From positions 682,001 to 746,000 of the forward strand of contig NZ_NPDM01000002.1 of assembly GCF_002812085.1 (NCBI RefSeq): a stretch of DNA of 64,000 bases, read 5' to 3'. This DNA is from Leptospira levettii. GTDB taxonomy: Bacteria > Spirochaetota > Leptospiria > Leptospirales > Leptospiraceae. Within the stretch, counting starts at the first letter, position 1; the number at the start of each line of letters is the position of its first letter. The position numbers and the translations under genes are program-made. The notes below the pieces were generated by a model, which did not search any database, was not told the DNA's origin, and saw only the letters and a list, made by a program, of their open reading frames with translations. Below, in pieces: positions 20,376 through 30,067 of the stretch.

Positions 20376-20392
20376 TTAAGAAAACATTAAGA
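20376..20392 (-). promoter_or_regulatory. Direct repeat, candidate KdpE site upstream of the porin
   Basis: Two copies of TTAAGA (20376-20381 and 20387-20392) are spaced exactly 11 bases apart, one helical turn, as expected for tandem binding of an OmpR-family regulator such as KdpE. The same hexamer with the same spacing and a similar distance to the start codon stands upstream of kdpA. Binding is inferred. Confidence 0.55.
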
Positions 20393-20450
20393 ATACAAAA
20401 TCCATTCAAATGACAAACAATCAAAAGAAATGGTTACAGAGTGGAATGAA

Positions 20451-21131
20451 CTAATCTGCCCATCGGTAACCAACACCTGGAACTGTTATGATCCACTCTG
20501 GTTGGTTAGGTGTATTTTCAATTTTTTTACGCAATTGGGTGATATGGACACGAAGTGAATTCATCTCATTTTGTGCCATTTCTCCCCATATGGTTTTAAT
20601 TAAGAGTTCATGAGAAATGATTTTTCCTGAATTTTTCACAAGAAATGTCAAGATTTGAAATTCAGTTGGTGTTAATTGAATGGTCTGATTACTTTTTACC
20701 ACCTGGTGGTTAAGAAAATCAATGACCAAGTTTTCATTTTCCCAATTGATAGGAGTATCTTCCGTTGGCAATCTACGAAATGCAGTGCGAATCCTGGCAA
20801 GGAGTTCACCCATACTAAATGGTTTTGTGATATAATCATCTGCACCTGCATCAAGTAAGGCAATTTTATCTTCCTCAGAATTCATTACTGACAATACGAT
20901 AAAAGGAACATCGGAAAAGGTACGCACTTCTTTGATTACCTCCAAACCATTTCCATCAGGTAATTGTAAGTCGAGTAAGACTAGTTTTGGAGAATGTAGC
21001 GCGATTGATTCAATTGTATCTTTTTTAGAAACAGCTTCCATGATCTGATACCCTTTTGCCTCAAGTGCAATTCGTAACATTTTTCGAATGGCACCATCAT
21101 CATCTACCAATAGTATCATATCATGATTCAT
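20451..21131 (-). CDS. kdpE: KdpE response regulator
   Basis: This 226-residue OmpR/PhoB-type response regulator partners the KdpD sensor and activates kdp transcription under potassium limitation or salt stress. The receiver domain (1-120) shows the acidic pair DD (VDDD), the phospho-acceptor Asp in LLDLQLPDGNG (~residue 52) and the Lys in ITKPF. The C-terminal winged helix (~130-226) contains LTPTEFQILTFLVKNSG and ends in VPGVGYRWAD. It starts 17 bases after kdpD in the same transcription unit. The gene order kdpABCDE is standard. Confidence 0.95.
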   Translation of the reverse strand: MNHDMILLVDDDGAIRKMLRIALEAKGYQIMEAVSKKDTIESIALHSPKLVLLDLQLPDGNGLEVIKEVRTFSDVPFIVLSVMNSEEDKIALLDAGADDYITKPFSMGELLARIRTAFRRLPTEDTPINWENENLVIDFLNHQVVKSNQTIQLTPTEFQILTFLVKNSGKIISHELLIKTIWGEMAQNEMNSLRVHITQLRKKIENTPNQPEWIITVPGVGYRWAD

Positions 21132-21148
21132 ATATTTTTTTTATGGCC

Positions 21149-23722
21149 TTAAAGAGGAATGTCAATGACAAACTTTGCTCCACCTTCCTTACGGTTTACA
21201 GCTTCAATTTGACCGCCATGTAATTCTACTATCGATTTTGTAATGGCAAGGCCAAGCCCGGTACCAATTTTACCAGACGATTCACCTCGATAGAACTTCT
21301 GAAATATCCTAGAAGAATCGATAGGCAATCCATTCCCATTATCTTCCACAACCCAACGTAAACTTTCTTCATCCAATTTCTGAATTGAGATCCAAATTGT
21401 TGATCCAGATGGTGTGTACATACATGCGTTGTATAATAAATTAAAGATTGCATGTGAAAACAAAACACGGTCTAAATCCATAACAAAATCATTTTCATTT
21501 AAATTTGTAACGATCGTATGATTCAATTTGTTTTTACCAAGGTAAGAAATGGCATCGTGAATAATGTCGGAGGGATATACCTTTTCTTTTTTAATGGTCA
21601 AATACCCCGATTCGATTCGACTTATATCCAATAAATTCCCCAATAACAAATTCAATACAAGTGAACTTTCTTGGATTTCCTCAAGTAATGCCCTCCTTGC
21701 CTTCGGATTAGATTCGATATCTGGATCTAATAAGGCTGAAGCAGAACCCCTAATAGACGTTAGCGGTGTTTTCAATTCATGGGAAAGAGAATTGAAAACT
21801 AAATTGTATAACTTTTCCGACTCTTTGATCAAATAGTTTTTTTTCGCATCTTCCGAGAGAGCATCCCTATCGAGGGCTAAAGCAACTTGGTTAGCAACAG
21901 TATTTAATAAAATCTCCATTTCCAAACTTGGCTCAATACTCGCTTTCACACTAATAACTCCTGTTATACCACCTGGTGACACCAAAGGATAAAAGGTTGT
22001 ATTCGAAAGTGACAAAGTATCAGTATATCTACCCGCTGGTTTTCCGTTCTTAATGGTCCATGAGGCAACTGCTAAATCTTTTTGGTCTAAAATACTTGGA
22101 ATAAATTCACCTGATTGGTAAAAATGTAATTTCACTGGGAATGGAAAGATGCGCTTAAAAAAGGAATCTCCTGTTTCTACAATTTCTTTGGATGTCGATG
22201 TCTTAGATAAGTTTTGTGCTAATTCATATAAGATTGATAATTTTTCTTCACGGGATCTAAGTTTGGTTTCATTTTTTTTCAGTCTAGCTGTCAATCCACC
22301 GTTTATCAAAGCAATCAACATAAAGATGATAAACATCAAGGCATCTTCTAATTTGGAAATATAAAAAGTATACAGAGGAGGTATGAACAAAAAATTCCAA
22401 AAACTTGCAGATAAAATGGCTGCAAGTAAGACAGGACCTCTGCTAAAAAACATTCCCAGCAGAGCAACGTAGAACAAATATAAAATAGAAACGGTCCAGT
22501 ATCCTATATAAGAAATAAAAAATAAGTTAATGACTGTAACAAAGGATGTTAATACAAAGATAGCAACGTATTGTCGTAAACTAGAAGAAGGAATTAATTT
22601 TTGATAAAACTCAAAATGGAATTTGCGATCATCATGGTAGGGAATGATGATCACTTCTACATCTCGGAGTTGGTTTAAGATTTTTTCTGTAATGTTTTTG
22701 TGTAACAAAGAAAAAAAACCACGTTTTCTCGATCCCCCGATCACCAAACGATGGATTCTTTTTTCTTGTACAGCAGAGACAATTCCCACTACAGGATCTG
22801 ATTCAAATGAATGAACCACTTCTGCACCAAGTTCTTTTGCAAGGCGGATGTGGGAACGAATGGCATGGGCAGATTCTGAGTCTTTTGTTTCCTCACTTTC
22901 AGAAAAAAAAGCATACAATTCGGAATTCCGCTCTAAGGACAAACGTTTTGCATTCCTTAACAATGTTTTAGAATGAGGGCTTGCCGAGATTGCAACCATT
23001 ATCCTCTCTCTACCTTGAGGCATTCTTTTTTCAACATACTTGGCTGTATAGGTAAGTGATAATTCCCTGAGATACGTTAGATTTTCTTTTCGAAAAAAAT
23101 TCTCTTTGGCTTGTACTATTTTATCGGCAATATACACTCTACCTTCAGAAAGTCTTTTTAACAATTCATCAGGGATAATGTCAATTAACACAAGTTCGTC
23201 TGCTCTCTCTAAAACACTATCTGGAATGGTTTCTTTTACTGGACTTTGTAGAATCTTTTCGATCGAATCAACTTGGCTTTCTAAATGTTGGACATTGACT
23301 GTTGATAAAACATTGATTCCTGCATCTAGTAGTAATAATACATCCTGGTATCGTTTGTTATTGACTGACCCTGGAATATTTGTGTGCGCCAATTCATCCA
23401 CTAATACATAACTTGGTTTTTCTTTTAGGATCGTTTCAACGTCCATTTCCTCCCAAAACTTTCCACGGTATTCAATTTTTTTGAGTGGAATCCTTTCCAA
23501 TCCATCCACTAAAGCTTTTGTTTCAGCCCTACCATGTGTTTCAACAATACCAATTTTAACATTTTCACCATCTTGTTTTAGATGGTGAGCTTCCGTTAAC
23601 ATCGCATAGGTTTTTCCTACACCAGGAGACATTCCAAAATATACTTTTAAAGTTCCAAATTTGTTTGTCTCTAACTGGTTTGCAAGAGACAAAAAATCTT
23701 CAGGTCGTTTGCCTTCATTCAT
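21149..23722 (-). CDS. kdpD: KdpD sensor histidine kinase
   Basis: This 857-residue inner-membrane sensor kinase controls potassium uptake. Domain order is: KdpD nucleotide-binding domain with Walker A GMSPGVGKTYAML (~residue 30), universal-stress-protein-like domain (~240-370), four membrane segments (DUF4118, ~390-490), GAF-like region, then HisKA with phospho-acceptor SLSHELKTPLTSIRG (~640) and HATPase with DNGNGLP and GTGLGLAI. I chose the ATG at 23722 because it overlaps the kdpC stop (ATGA), giving translational coupling. An ATG at 23755 is possible; the longer reading to 23902 runs into kdpC. The second Walker A residue is Met where Ala is common, with the GKT core intact. Confidence 0.93.
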   Translation of the reverse strand: MNEGKRPEDFLSLANQLETNKFGTLKVYFGMSPGVGKTYAMLTEAHHLKQDGENVKIGIVETHGRAETKALVDGLERIPLKKIEYRGKFWEEMDVETILKEKPSYVLVDELAHTNIPGSVNNKRYQDVLLLLDAGINVLSTVNVQHLESQVDSIEKILQSPVKETIPDSVLERADELVLIDIIPDELLKRLSEGRVYIADKIVQAKENFFRKENLTYLRELSLTYTAKYVEKRMPQGRERIMVAISASPHSKTLLRNAKRLSLERNSELYAFFSESEETKDSESAHAIRSHIRLAKELGAEVVHSFESDPVVGIVSAVQEKRIHRLVIGGSRKRGFFSLLHKNITEKILNQLRDVEVIIIPYHDDRKFHFEFYQKLIPSSSLRQYVAIFVLTSFVTVINLFFISYIGYWTVSILYLFYVALLGMFFSRGPVLLAAILSASFWNFLFIPPLYTFYISKLEDALMFIIFMLIALINGGLTARLKKNETKLRSREEKLSILYELAQNLSKTSTSKEIVETGDSFFKRIFPFPVKLHFYQSGEFIPSILDQKDLAVASWTIKNGKPAGRYTDTLSLSNTTFYPLVSPGGITGVISVKASIEPSLEMEILLNTVANQVALALDRDALSEDAKKNYLIKESEKLYNLVFNSLSHELKTPLTSIRGSASALLDPDIESNPKARRALLEEIQESSLVLNLLLGNLLDISRIESGYLTIKKEKVYPSDIIHDAISYLGKNKLNHTIVTNLNENDFVMDLDRVLFSHAIFNLLYNACMYTPSGSTIWISIQKLDEESLRWVVEDNGNGLPIDSSRIFQKFYRGESSGKIGTGLGLAITKSIVELHGGQIEAVNRKEGGAKFVIDIPL

Positions 23723-24306
23723 TTTGGATTTGTTCCCATTTGCATTTGTTTCCATTTTTGGTTTAATTTGGTAACATTCACTCGCCCGTGCCCGATAAAA
23801 CCAAACAATGGAGATTCCACATATTGTAATACGAGAGTTTTTAGAGAATCCAAATTGACTCCTGTCACTGAACTTAAGTGTTTTGTTTGTTCTAAAGCAC
23901 ATTCCTTTGTGATATGTGGATCAAGTCCAGATCCAGAAGTATACAAAAGTTCTTGGCATATGATTGGGTTTATGCCCATCAACATTAATTCTTTTTTCCT
24001 CTCTTCCACCAAATCCTTTAAATCCAAACTGGAAGGACTTAAATTTGATGCCCCACTTGGAAGAGTAGAATAAGACGCAGCACTTGGACGGTAGCGAAAC
24101 AATAACTCGGATGTTTCCTTTTTTGCAAAAAGCTCAGTTCCCACAATTTGCCCATTTGATTCGATTAAACTTCCCTTTGCTTGTTTAGGAAAAAGAAATC
24201 CCCCAATCCCTGTGATGGTAAGTGGATATAAAAAACCGAGGAATATGATCGATAGAAAAAGGAATCGAATTGTGATTTCCCATTGGTGTGTTTCTTTTGA
24301 TTTCAT
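23719..24306 (-). CDS. kdpC: KdpC subunit of the potassium-transporting ATPase
   Basis: This 195-residue single-span subunit stabilises and assists ATP binding in the KdpFABC high-affinity potassium pump. It has an N-terminal membrane segment (FLFLSIIFLGFLYPLTITGIG) followed by the periplasmic domain with FLFPKQAKGSLI, SGASNLSPSS and YTSGSGLDPHIT, all family hallmarks. The ATG at 24306 shares a base with the kdpB stop (TAATG) and has AGGAGG in the end of kdpB, so this start is well supported over a longer reading from 24330. Confidence 0.95.
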   Translation of the reverse strand: MKSKETHQWEITIRFLFLSIIFLGFLYPLTITGIGGFLFPKQAKGSLIESNGQIVGTELFAKKETSELLFRYRPSAASYSTLPSGASNLSPSSLDLKDLVEERKKELMLMGINPIICQELLYTSGSGLDPHITKECALEQTKHLSSVTGVNLDSLKTLVLQYVESPLFGFIGHGRVNVTKLNQKWKQMQMGTNPK

Positions 24307-26354
24307 TAAAATCCTCCTGATAAAATCCAATCGATCAATTTGATACCAAAAAAAGGAAACACCATACCACCACCTCCATAGATTAGAAAGTTCCTTAGTA
24401 GAGCTTGGTCCGGTGATTTGGGAACATACTTAACTCCACGGAGTGAAAGTGGAATGAGTGCTGGAATTACCAAAGCATTAAAAATCACTGCCGAAAGAAT
24501 CGCATTGTCTGGACTAGACAATTGCATGATATTTAAAGGAGCCAAAGGTAAAAACAAGGCAGGCAGGATTGCAAAGTATTTGGCAACGTCATTTGCGATA
24601 CTAAACGTTGTGAGTGCACCTCTTGTCATGAGAAGTTGTTTCCCAATTTCAACAATTTCAATCAGTTTACTTGGATTACTATCCAAATCGATCATATTAC
24701 CTGCTTCTCTTGCTGTTTGGGTACCTGTGTTCATGGCGACTCCCACATCTGATTGGGCCAGAGCAGGTGCATCATTTGTACCATCTCCAATCATTGCCAC
24801 CAAATACCCGTTTGCTTGTTCTTCTCGGATTCGTTTTAACTTGGCTTCTGGAGTGGCTTCTGCGATAAAATCATCAACACCTGCTTCAGCAGCAATTGCA
24901 GCTGCAGTAAGTGGGTTATCTCCTGTGATCATCACAGTGCGAATCCCCATTCTCCTTAGATAGGCAAACCTTTCCTTTAAACCACCCTTCACAATGTCCT
25001 TGAGTTCAATCACTCCGAGTAATTTTTTTCCCTCGGAGACGAGGATTGGTGTACTCCCTTTTCTAGAAATTTGTTCAATCATTAATTGGTTCTTATCTGA
25101 AACCACTCCACCCAATGATTCGATATGTTTTTTGATAGAATCAAACGCACCTTTTCGAATGTTTCGAACTTCCACTCCTTTTTCATATACTTCCACACCA
25201 CTCATCCTTGTTGATGCTGAAAATGGAATCCACCTAACATCTAATGCATTTAAGTTTCTTTCTCTGATTGCGTATTTTTGTTTGGCCAAAACGACAATCG
25301 AACGTCCTTCTGGTGTTTCATCGGATAAGGAAGAAAGTTGGGCGGCATCAGCGAGTTCCTCTTCCGAAATACCATCAACAGGATAAAATTGATGTGCTTC
25401 CCTATTGCCCAATGTAATTGTTCCTGTTTTGTCAAGTAATAGGACGTGGATGTCGCCTGCTGCTTCCACAGCTTTTCCACTTTTAGCAATGACATTGTAC
25501 CGAATGAGTCTTTCCATACCAGAAATCCCTATCGCACTTAACAAGGCAGCGATCGTTGTTGGTATTAGGCAAACAAACAAGGCAAGCCAAACTGAAAAAT
25601 CAAAATTCCAGTTTTGACCAATTTGATTTCCCACAAAATTCGCAATCGGTATCAACGTGACGACACCTAAAAAAAACAAAATGGTTAAAGCGATTAATAA
25701 GATTCCCAAAGCGATTTCGTTAGGTGTTTTTTGCCTAGAGGCTCCTTCTATCATCGAAATCATTTTATCAATGAAACTTTCTCCAGGTTTTGCCGTGATT
25801 TGGATATAAAGATAATCCGAAATGACCTTCGTTCCTCCTGTCACTGCAGAACGATCGCCTCCACTTTCGCGGATCACTGGAGCAGACTCACCAGTCACAG
25901 CGGATTCATCCACACTGGCGATTCCCAAAACCACTTCCCCATCTCCGGGAATGGTAAAACCAGCTTCCACGAAAACAATGTCTCCCACTTTCAATTCACT
26001 CGATGTGATCTCGGTAAATTTTTTATCACCTGCTGTGTTTACTTTTTTTGTAAGAGTAGAAGATCTTGTTTTACGAAGGTCATCGGCTCTTGCCTTACCT
26101 CGTCCTTCCGCAACACTTTCTGCGAAATTGGCAAATAACAAAGTCAATACTAACCAGAAAAAAATTGGAAACTCATTCTTTAGAGTAACTCCAATGGCTA
26201 AATAATATAAAATTTGAATGAACAGTAGTAAGGTTCCGATCCAAACCGTGGCCATCACTGGATTGGAAAATGCATACTTCGGTGAAAATTTTTGGAATGC
26301 ATTCCCAGTAGAGGAAAGAAACAATTCCTTTGAAATAAAATAGTTAGACTTCAT
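24306..26354 (-). CDS. kdpB: KdpB, P-type ATPase subunit
   Basis: This 682-residue catalytic subunit energises potassium uptake by ATP hydrolysis. The phosphorylation site DKTGTIT has its Asp at residue 308; the actuator motif TGES is at 154-157; the hinge [16 protein letters not shown] is near 520. Membrane helices flank these domains in the usual pattern. It lies between kdpA (12 bases upstream) and kdpC (1-base overlap). All key residues are present, so the pump should be functional. Confidence 0.97.
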   Translation of the reverse strand: MKSNYFISKELFLSSTGNAFQKFSPKYAFSNPVMATVWIGTLLLFIQILYYLAIGVTLKNEFPIFFWLVLTLLFANFAESVAEGRGKARADDLRKTRSSTLTKKVNTAGDKKFTEITSSELKVGDIVFVEAGFTIPGDGEVVLGIASVDESAVTGESAPVIRESGGDRSAVTGGTKVISDYLYIQITAKPGESFIDKMISMIEGASRQKTPNEIALGILLIALTILFFLGVVTLIPIANFVGNQIGQNWNFDFSVWLALFVCLIPTTIAALLSAIGISGMERLIRYNVIAKSGKAVEAAGDIHVLLLDKTGTITLGNREAHQFYPVDGISEEELADAAQLSSLSDETPEGRSIVVLAKQKYAIRERNLNALDVRWIPFSASTRMSGVEVYEKGVEVRNIRKGAFDSIKKHIESLGGVVSDKNQLMIEQISRKGSTPILVSEGKKLLGVIELKDIVKGGLKERFAYLRRMGIRTVMITGDNPLTAAAIAAEAGVDDFIAEATPEAKLKRIREEQANGYLVAMIGDGTNDAPALAQSDVGVAMNTGTQTAREAGNMIDLDSNPSKLIEIVEIGKQLLMTRGALTTFSIANDVAKYFAILPALFLPLAPLNIMQLSSPDNAILSAVIFNALVIPALIPLSLRGVKYVPKSPDQALLRNFLIYGGGGMVFPFFGIKLIDWILSGGF

Positions 26355-26366
26355 ATATAATTCCTC

Positions 26367-27998
26367 TTAAAAGAAAATTCCACTTCGCATCAGTAACTCT
26401 TCCAAAATCGGACCAAGAGCCAACACTGGAAAAAAAGACAAACCACAAACAATCACAATCACACTGAAACTTAGGACCCCAAACAAAACTGTATCCAATC
26501 GAAAGTTTCCTTCTGATGACTTTGTTGTGATTTTACTGCCTAAACTCGCAGCTACCATGATGACTGCATAAATCACACTAAAACGACCAACAAACATACA
26601 AAATCCGAGAGATAAATTCCCCCACATGGTATCTGCTCCAAATCCAGCAAAGGCAGATCCATTATTGCCTGAAGCAGAACTAAAAGCATAGAGGATTTGA
26701 GAAAGTGCATGGGGGCCTTTTGCGGTAAAACCAGAGTTCAAAAAAATAGTAATCGTTGTTCCGATCAAAATACAAACGGTTGGTGCTAAGATTCCAAACA
26801 AGGTCCATTTGATTTCATAACTTCCGATTTTTTTACCAAAATATTCTGGTGTTCTTCCTGTCATGAGACCTGATAAAAATACGGTAAGGATGAGGAAAAG
26901 AACCATTCCATACATGCCTGCACCAACCCCACCAAAGATAATTTCACCTAACATAATCTGGAATATAGCAACTCCGCCAGCTAACGGAGAATAACTATCA
27001 TGCATCGAATTGACAGAACCGTTCGATGCTGCAGACGTAATCGATAACCATAAGGAAGATTCCGTTAATGAAAACCGAGTTTCCTTTCCTTCCCAAAATC
27101 CTGGGTGATTCCATTCGGAAAAGAATACGGCAAAAAAACCTAAAATGAGCAAACTCAGCATAACAAAAAATACAACCCATGCATGTCTGAAGGAATTGGT
27201 AATCTTTCCATACAAAAATACACAGGAAGCAGGGATAAAGAGAATCGAAAACATTTCGATCAAATTAGAGATTGGTGTTGGATTTTCAAATGGATGTGCA
27301 CTATTCACTCCAAAGTATCCTCCACCATTGGTTCCAATTTGTTTGATCGCGATTTGTGATGCAGCAGGACCAAGTGGGATCGGTTGGTAGTCTGTTCCCA
27401 GAAGAGAAATCGGTTCCCTCAAAGTTTGGATGACTCCTTGTGAGATCAAAAGAATCGCAACAAGGATCGATACGGGAAGAAGGATATAAAATGTAGAACG
27501 AAACAAATCTTGCCAAAAGTTTCCAAACTTTTGTTCAGAAGAAGAAACCAATGCCCGGCTCACAAACGCTAATACAGAAATCCCAACACCAGCACTCAAA
27601 AAATTCTGAGGTGTAAGGCCAACCATTTGTGAAAAGTAACTGAGTTGGCTCTCTCCCGAATAAGCTTGCCAATTGGTATTCGTAATAAAGGAAATGGTAG
27701 TGTTCAGAGCCAAGTCCCAATCCATACCTTCGATTTTCATCGCATTCAGAGGTAAAACATTTTGGTATCGTAACATCAAAAATAGGAATGCCCCACCTAG
27801 TAGATGAAACCAAACTAAACTCTGCAAATATTGTTTGGCATTTTGGTTAGTTGGTTCACCGGAGTAAAGGAATCGATTCAAAATACCTTCACCAGGCAAA
27901 ACGTTTGCATTCAAAATGAAGGCCATGTAATAACCGAAAAATGGTGAAACTAAAATCAGTAACCCAATGTAAAAAGGAAAATAGAGTAATTCTACCAT
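26367..27998 (-). CDS. kdpA: KdpA, potassium-binding channel-like subunit
   Basis: This 543-residue polytopic subunit binds and conducts potassium from the periplasm. It has about ten membrane helices and the four degenerate selectivity-filter loops of the SKT superfamily; examples are TNTNWQAYSGES near residue 110 and QIGTNGGGYFGVNSAHPFENP near 230. GGGAAGATAAGAGT stands before the ATG as ribosome site. It is the first gene of the kdp unit; three direct repeats for KdpE-like binding lie 59-86 bases upstream. No kdpF-like small gene was made out in the short leader. Confidence 0.96.
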   Translation of the reverse strand: MVELLYFPFYIGLLILVSPFFGYYMAFILNANVLPGEGILNRFLYSGEPTNQNAKQYLQSLVWFHLLGGAFLFLMLRYQNVLPLNAMKIEGMDWDLALNTTISFITNTNWQAYSGESQLSYFSQMVGLTPQNFLSAGVGISVLAFVSRALVSSSEQKFGNFWQDLFRSTFYILLPVSILVAILLISQGVIQTLREPISLLGTDYQPIPLGPAASQIAIKQIGTNGGGYFGVNSAHPFENPTPISNLIEMFSILFIPASCVFLYGKITNSFRHAWVVFFVMLSLLILGFFAVFFSEWNHPGFWEGKETRFSLTESSLWLSITSAASNGSVNSMHDSYSPLAGGVAIFQIMLGEIIFGGVGAGMYGMVLFLILTVFLSGLMTGRTPEYFGKKIGSYEIKWTLFGILAPTVCILIGTTITIFLNSGFTAKGPHALSQILYAFSSASGNNGSAFAGFGADTMWGNLSLGFCMFVGRFSVIYAVIMVAASLGSKITTKSSEGNFRLDTVLFGVLSFSVIVIVCGLSFFPVLALGPILEELLMRSGIFF

Positions 27999-28054
27999 AC
28001 TCTTATCTTCCCATAAAACAGGTTTCTAGTAAAGACTTGGCAGTTTAAGGATAA

Positions 28055-28084
28055 ACAAGATTACATTAAGATAGTATTAAGATA
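28055..28084 (-). promoter_or_regulatory. Three tandem direct repeats upstream of kdpA, candidate KdpE operator
   Basis: Two perfect copies of ATTAAGATA (28065-28073 and 28076-28084) and a third partial copy (AAGAT at 28057-28061) all fall in phase at 11-base intervals. This is the classic arrangement for OmpR/PhoB/KdpE-family activators. On the coding strand a possible -35 (TTGTTT) abuts the inner copy. The related pair upstream of the locus porin supports the call. Binding is inferred. Confidence 0.65.
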
Positions 28085-28099
28085 AAAATTTTAGTCTGC

Positions 28100-28885
28100 T
28101 CAATTTCTAAGAGGCAAATAAACCACAATGCCCCAAACAAGATGGAGTAAAATTAAAAATAAAAACGAAAAGATACCTTTCGTTTCATATTCAGAATCCA
28201 ATCGATCTTTCCAAATGATAAAAATAGAATCTTGATTCAATTTTGTTTCCTTTGTTTCCCAGATTGTTTCTTTTAATAAAACTCCTCCCGAAAATAGACT
28301 TGAGACCGAACAATTTCCATTCTCTTTCGAATAACACAATGCATACATTGGCAATTTAGTATCCTTTCCAGAAACTGCACGAATCCTTTTGTATTGGAAG
28401 GTAATGACGGGACCATAAACAACACTACCTGATCTACGTCTGACAAGTAAGGGAGATCGAAATGAACCGGAATCAGAATCATCCAAATAAAATTCTCTTA
28501 AATATAAATAACGATTCCCCAGTGCCAAATGTGACTCTTCTGGTAAGACATCAAATTGGGAAGTGAGACCTACCTTGTAGCCAATGGCGTCCCCTAAAAA
28601 CAAAAGAACGTTCCCTCCCGCAAGTAACGACAAAAAAACAGCAAAGAGGATTATATACCCACTTGATTTGATAAAGTGAATTCCTATAAAAACCAAAGGT
28701 AAAAAAAAGACCAGTAAGATCCAAATAGAATGAGAAAGTGGCCAATAAACACCAAACGGTAACAATACGACGCTAAAGACAAATATAAATGCCAAACCTA
28801 ACCATAGTTGAAAGAATAACGACGGAGACCCATCACTCGGTTCGGGTTTTTTCCGGTATTTATTTTCAACAAAAGAGACAAACAT
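28100..28885 (-). CDS. Hypothetical membrane protein
   Basis: This 261-residue protein is of no recognised family. Three hydrophobic segments occupy residues ~25-110, a soluble domain follows (~115-235, with EESHLALGNRYLYLREFYLDD and strand-rich segments), and a final membrane helix sits at the C-terminus (~238-258). The soluble part would face the periplasm if the N-terminus is inside. It lies 18 bases after the next gene upstream and is the last of a three-gene operon. kdpA follows after ~100 bases on the same strand, with its own regulatory repeats, so it is probably not part of the kdp unit. Confidence 0.65.
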   Translation of the reverse strand: MFVSFVENKYRKKPEPSDGSPSLFFQLWLGLAFIFVFSVVLLPFGVYWPLSHSIWILLVFFLPLVFIGIHFIKSSGYIILFAVFLSLLAGGNVLLFLGDAIGYKVGLTSQFDVLPEESHLALGNRYLYLREFYLDDSDSGSFRSPLLVRRRSGSVVYGPVITFQYKRIRAVSGKDTKLPMYALCYSKENGNCSVSSLFSGGVLLKETIWETKETKLNQDSIFIIWKDRLDSEYETKGIFSFLFLILLHLVWGIVVYLPLRN

Positions 28886-28903
28886 ATTGGTTCCTAATCG
28901 ATT

Positions 28904-30064
28904 TTAATCTTTCACAACAAAACTACTTCGAATCGTATTCCAGTACTCATCTGCTTTCTTTTTTTCTCGTTTTGGATAGGATAAGGCTAAAAAATAACCT
29001 CTCGGAGAATTGTATAAATAATATTCCTTCATTTCCATTTCAATTCGGTTTCCAATATCATCAACTTCCACCCATTCACTCAAATAAACATTCTCTTTTT
29101 CAGAACGTTTGAATTGTAGTTTTCTCATTTGGCTTTTGTTTAAGGAACGAACAGAGTCCCAAAACACAAAATAATTTTTGGTATTACGGAGAGGCCTTAC
29201 TTTATCAAAACTAGAACCAATTGACAAAATGATTTTTGGTAATGTTTTCTTTTTTTTACCAGAGACCTGCAAAAGAAATGCCTCTTCCCATTCTGTTTGG
29301 CCTTCGGGAAGGTAATTGGATAAAAACTCAACAAAACGTACGATCCTATAAATGTTATCTCGATTTTCGCCATAAATCCCAAGTCGATTTCCATAAAGAC
29401 CTTCATACCGTAGACTCGATGGGATTTTTAAGCGATAACGAAACGATTCCGATTCCAGATACAAATAATCTCTGAAGGAAACTTCATCCACATAACAACC
29501 ATAAGGATCACTTACTAAATCTAATGGAATCGTTTGGTCAGACCATTCATTGGCCGCACGATTTGTAATTTGATTCGACTGTATCAACCATTCGGGAAAA
29601 AAACCTGGATCCTTTTCTTGTTTTAAACGGTAACAAAGATGGATCCCCTTTCCCAGGAATACAACATCCTTTTCCTTTCTTACTTCATACAATACTTCTA
29701 ATTCTTTTGCTGCAATGTCCGCTTCTACTTGGAGTGGAAATTCTTTATAATACTCATCATCGATAAGGAACCTGATTTTGCCTGACGGTGACACCAGGTA
29801 ATTCCTACCAAATCGGTCTTTCTTTTTTACAGAGGATTGTTTGTTCTTAAACTCACTTAAAAATCGATGGTAACTTCTTGTCTCTTCCTCTTCTGCATCT
29901 GGGATCCATGGTTTTTGGAGGAGAGGATCAACGATGACACTCGGTTGGTTTTGGGAGTATAGATTTGAATTCCCTAATGCAAAAAGAATCGCTAGTGAAA
30001 TACAACAAACACCAAAAGACCAATTCCAACCTAAAAAAGAGAGAGAATTTTTCTCTCCAGTCAT
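28904..30064 (-). CDS. Hypothetical exported protein
   Basis: This 386-residue protein has a signal-type N-terminus (WSFGVCCISLAILFALGNSNLYSQ, residues ~15-38), followed by a mixed alpha/beta, charged mature part without a family I recognise. Two Cys occur in the middle (HLCYRL and YGCYVDE). The end is Lys- and Arg-rich (SYPKREKKKADEYWN). It lies three bases after the acidic cytoplasmic protein gene and 18 before the membrane protein gene, so the three are very likely co-transcribed and may work together at the envelope. No function is assigned. Confidence 0.65.
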   Translation of the reverse strand: MTGEKNSLSFLGWNWSFGVCCISLAILFALGNSNLYSQNQPSVIVDPLLQKPWIPDAEEEETRSYHRFLSEFKNKQSSVKKKDRFGRNYLVSPSGKIRFLIDDEYYKEFPLQVEADIAAKELEVLYEVRKEKDVVFLGKGIHLCYRLKQEKDPGFFPEWLIQSNQITNRAANEWSDQTIPLDLVSDPYGCYVDEVSFRDYLYLESESFRYRLKIPSSLRYEGLYGNRLGIYGENRDNIYRIVRFVEFLSNYLPEGQTEWEEAFLLQVSGKKKKTLPKIILSIGSSFDKVRPLRNTKNYFVFWDSVRSLNKSQMRKLQFKRSEKENVYLSEWVEVDDIGNRIEMEMKEYYLYNSPRGYFLALSYPKREKKKADEYWNTIRSSFVVKD

Positions 30065-30067
30065 CCC

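Noticed and set aside
23722..23902. N-terminal extension of KdpD
   Set aside because: It overlaps kdpC by ~180 bases and has no family similarity; the ATGA overlap at 23722 is a better start.
28000..28054. kdpF-like small gene before kdpA
   Set aside because: No in-frame start with ribosome site and membrane-helix coding potential was found in the short leader.
28055..28084. Short tandem repeats as a CRISPR or satellite
   Set aside because: Only three 9-base units in 11-base phase; they fit regulator half-sites, not CRISPR.
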